Assembly (NCBI GenBank): GCA_050084985.1
Contig: JBITNC010000002.1
Span: forward strand, 15,996,001-16,060,000
Reading direction: 5' to 3'
From: Nageia nagi
Lineage: Eukaryota > Pinophyta
Length of the DNA: 64,000 nt
Part shown: positions 63,406 to 64,000 of the stretch, piece by piece
Position numbering within the stretch: position 1 is the first letter of the stretch
How the letters are laid out: the number at the start of each line of letters is the position of its first letter
Program-made: the position numbers and the translations under genes
The notes under the pieces: model-generated
The model's input: the letters and a program-made list of their open reading frames with translations, nothing else
Databases searched by the model: none
What the model was told of the DNA's origin: nothing

Positions 63406-64000
63406 GTACATTTATTGTCTCTATAGATTTTTGGACACCATCTGTTACAAACTGAAGTTGCTCATTGTTAAAAGTTGCTCTCTTATCCCAAGGTCTATAT
63501 GTGTGTGTTTACATTCTTGAGCTTTATGTGTACTGGTGTCGATGTTTCCTTATTGATCAAATAAATTTCTAGAGAAAAAGAGTAAGTCTTATGTAACAGA
63601 GACCTAGACTCTAGAGTATAAAATAAGATAAAATCAGACAATGATCTTGTACTTTAATGAGATTGTTTAATCTCAACGAAGTGGGGCTTATTGACATTAA
63701 AGACTGTTTTAGTTGAAGGAAGTGAGGCTTCTTAGTATTTTGGATCATTCATTCTGGGTTCTTGCGACACCCAATGGGTGTTGGGTGATTCCACCACAGA
63801 GCTAAAACATTGAAACGGCACCCATCAGGTGAAAATATGCTGGCAATGTCTATATAGGTCTTTTCTGGTCCTATTCCAGTCAGTAGGCGCTCTGGTTCTG
63901 ATTTTGCTAATTACATGAGACATCTGATCACTTTGTTTTCTCATTCCTCTCTAATAATATTAGTTCCATGATTGCCATGTTGATTCCGAAAATTCAGGTT
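63406..64000 (+). other. Intron 1 of the LIM gene (incomplete)
   Basis: Starts GTACAT right after codon 45 and is T-rich. The window ends in a CAG-GTT string that could be a 3' splice site, but the next residues cannot be checked, so the intron end is left open. Confidence 0.75.

Overview
The window is nuclear DNA from a land plant with a large, AT-rich genome full of retrotransposons. The main evidence is five long-decayed Ty1/Copia LTR retrotransposons and, at the extreme right end, the intact first coding exon of a plant-type LIM-domain protein (63271..63405). A gymnosperm is plausible from this style of sequence, but the sequence alone does not prove it. I saw no rRNA, tRNA, CRISPR array or organellar gene.

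Layout. (1) 1..7374 is a head-to-tail array of a 1.59-kb unit. Each unit joins the 5' LTR and leader of a family-A Copia element to an inverted piece of the 3' end of a family-B element. (2) 6230..14993 is the complete but dead element A1 (+), with two ~500-bp LTRs and a 5-bp target duplication ACATT. It sits inside the 3' UTR of the inverted element B2 (-), which resumes at 14999 and ends with its 5' LTR at 21762..22176. The array is therefore an amplified A1/B2 junction. (3) 22182..29230 is anonymous AT-rich DNA. (4) 29231..54579 is a third element, D (+), split by two nested insertions: B1 (+, 30245..37981, duplication ATAAG) and A2 (-, 39662..48560). A solo family-A LTR lies inside the 3' LTR of A2 (39806..40304), and another solo LTR of a different family interrupts D's integrase region (about 50374..50915). 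(5) 54580..57983 is anonymous AT-rich DNA with a degenerate internal duplication. (6) 57984..62230 is a short Copia derivative, E, with ~850-bp LTRs. It keeps a decayed gag and carries an unusual repeated His-Ser segment, but has no recognisable pol. (7) 62231..64000 holds the upstream region, first exon and part of intron 1 of the LIM gene.

The LIM exon is the only convincing functional coding sequence. All gag-pol genes are pseudogenes with many in-frame stops, largely at former Gln and Trp codons (C-to-T and G-to-A changes), plus frameshifts and some lost catalytic residues. A1, A2, B1, B2 and D share one layout: LTR, tRNA-Met-type primer site, long (1.9 to 3.1 kb) leader, gag, protease, integrase, RT and RNase H, 3' UTR, polypurine tract, LTR. 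Parts of the leader and a short LTR core are conserved between families.

The most unusual feature is the array at the left end. Its LTR copies are almost identical to one another, although the two LTRs of A1 differ at roughly 8 to 9% of positions by my hand count. The amplification therefore looks much younger than the insertion it copies, or has been homogenised: a satellite forming from a nested-retrotransposon junction.
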